The position numbers and the translations under genes are program-made. Shown piece by piece: positions 63,604 to 64,000 of a stretch of DNA of 64,000 bases. Source of the DNA: Rhodovulum visakhapatnamense (lineage in GTDB: Bacteria; Pseudomonadota; Alphaproteobacteria; Rhodobacterales; Rhodobacteraceae); the NCBI RefSeq assembly GCF_004365965.1, contig NZ_SOEB01000007.1:62001-126000 (forward strand), given 5' to 3'. Each line of letters begins with the position of its first letter. The first letter of the stretch is position 1. A model generated the notes under the pieces. It was not told the DNA's origin. It ran no database searches and saw only the letters and a program-made list of their open reading frames with translations.

Positions 63604-64000
63604 CGCCCGCGGCGCGGATCGCGGCGGCGGCCGAGCTGCTCGATGCCTGGCGCGAGGGCGCTCCGGCCGAGAAGCTGCTGACCACCTGGGCGCGGCAGAA
63701 CCGCTTTGCCGGCTCGAAGGACCGGGCCGCGATCCGCGACCATGTCTTCGATGCGATCCGCTGCGCCCGATCCTTCTCCGCGCTGGGCGGGGCGGCGACG
63801 GGGCGCGGCATGATGCTGGGCGCCCTGCGCGCCGAGGGCACGGACCCCGGGACGGTCTTCACCGGCGAGGGCCACGCCCCGGCGCCGCTGTCCGAGGCCG
63901 AACGCGCGCCCATGCCCGGCCTGGCGGATCTGCCCGAGGCGGTCGCCTGCGACTGTCCCGAGGCGCTGGAAGAGATGCTTCGCGACAGCCTCGGCCCGGC
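63600..64000 (+). CDS. RsmB-like 16S rRNA cytosine-C5 methyltransferase (5' part)
   Basis: The window ends inside this gene; 133 complete codons are visible. The N-terminus VTPAARIAAAAELLDAWREG and then WARQNRFAGSKDRAAIRDHVFDAIRC is the NusB-like RNA-binding part of RsmB/NOP-type methyltransferases of Rhodobacteraceae, continuing with SALGGAATGRGMMLGALR. The catalytic SAM domain is beyond the window. GTG start at 63600. Divergent from thiMED. Confidence 0.8.
   Translation, partial: MTPAARIAAAAELLDAWREGAPAEKLLTTWARQNRFAGSKDRAAIRDHVFDAIRCARSFSALGGAATGRGMMLGALRAEGTDPGTVFTGEGHAPAPLSEAERAPMPGLADLPEAVACDCPEALEEMLRDSLGP

Overview
The window reads as chromosomal DNA of a Rhodobacteraceae alphaproteobacterium of the Rhodobacter/Rhodovulum type. 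The evidence is very high GC with dense gene packing, a LexA operator of the GTTC-N7-GTTC type, a VPLPA-CTERM exported protein, a trpGDC-moaC-moeA-lexA block, and a gene transfer agent (GTA) type endolysin/holin pair inside a cytochrome c maturation (ccm) cluster. No rRNA, tRNA, CRISPR array, transposase or integrase was seen. The window is mostly core metabolism with a few accessory loci.

Region by region. (1) 1-8.5 kb, minus strand: an acetone utilisation locus. It holds an AcoR-type activator (acxR), the three acetone carboxylase subunits (acxA, acxB, acxC) and an alpha/beta hydrolase. The gap between acxR and acxA carries a cluster of TGTCCGGC half-sites. (2) 8.8-12 kb, minus: ilvI and ilvH, separated by a decayed glycosyltransferase-87 remnant. 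They are preceded by a full attenuation leader: promoter, 15-codon Leu/Val/Ile leader peptide and terminator. (3) 12.3-18.1 kb, plus: a TRAP transporter with two tandem Tat-exported binding proteins, a DctQ subunit and an enlarged DctM subunit. (4) 18.2-22.6 kb: bpt, an RDD membrane protein, mmsA with a divergent LysR regulator, and a CBS-domain protein. (5) 22.7-28.5 kb: coaD, a coiled-coil protein plus zapA, a hypothetical gene with a grxD/bolA pair, a GNAT acetyltransferase and purL. A structured small-RNA candidate lies between purL and the next LysR gene. (6) 28.9-36 kb: LysR gene, a fused indolepyruvate ferredoxin oxidoreductase, a PlsC-like acyltransferase, murI and a VPLPA-CTERM protein. 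(7) 36-41.4 kb, plus: argC, ccmE, GTA endolysin, GTA holin, ccmF, ccmH. (8) 41.5-48.4 kb: enoyl-CoA hydratase, a small lipoprotein, gltA, gltX, comEC and lexA. (9) 48.4-52.5 kb, minus: trpG, trpD, trpC, moaC, moeA with 1-4 nt overlaps. (10) 52.6-61 kb: a YibQ-like divergent polysaccharide deacetylase, a sulfate-assimilation operon (cysG, DUF2849, cysI, cysH, DUF934) and an M1-like peptidase. (11) 61-64 kb: thiM-thiE-thiD behind a TPP riboswitch, and the start of an RsmB-like rRNA methyltransferase.

The most interesting coherent signal is the acetone locus. Its bEBP-type activator has intact ATPase motifs but no recognisable GAFTGA loop. The acxA promoter region has well-formed upstream dyads but no GG-N10-GC dinucleotide pair of a sigma-54 promoter. 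Together these suggest sigma-54-independent activation, as known for Rhodobacter capsulatus NtrC. Other signals worth checking are the three-hairpin RNA with a CCUCCC stretch near 28.8 kb, and the GTA endolysin whose likely ribosome-binding site sits in the 3' arm of a terminator-like hairpin.
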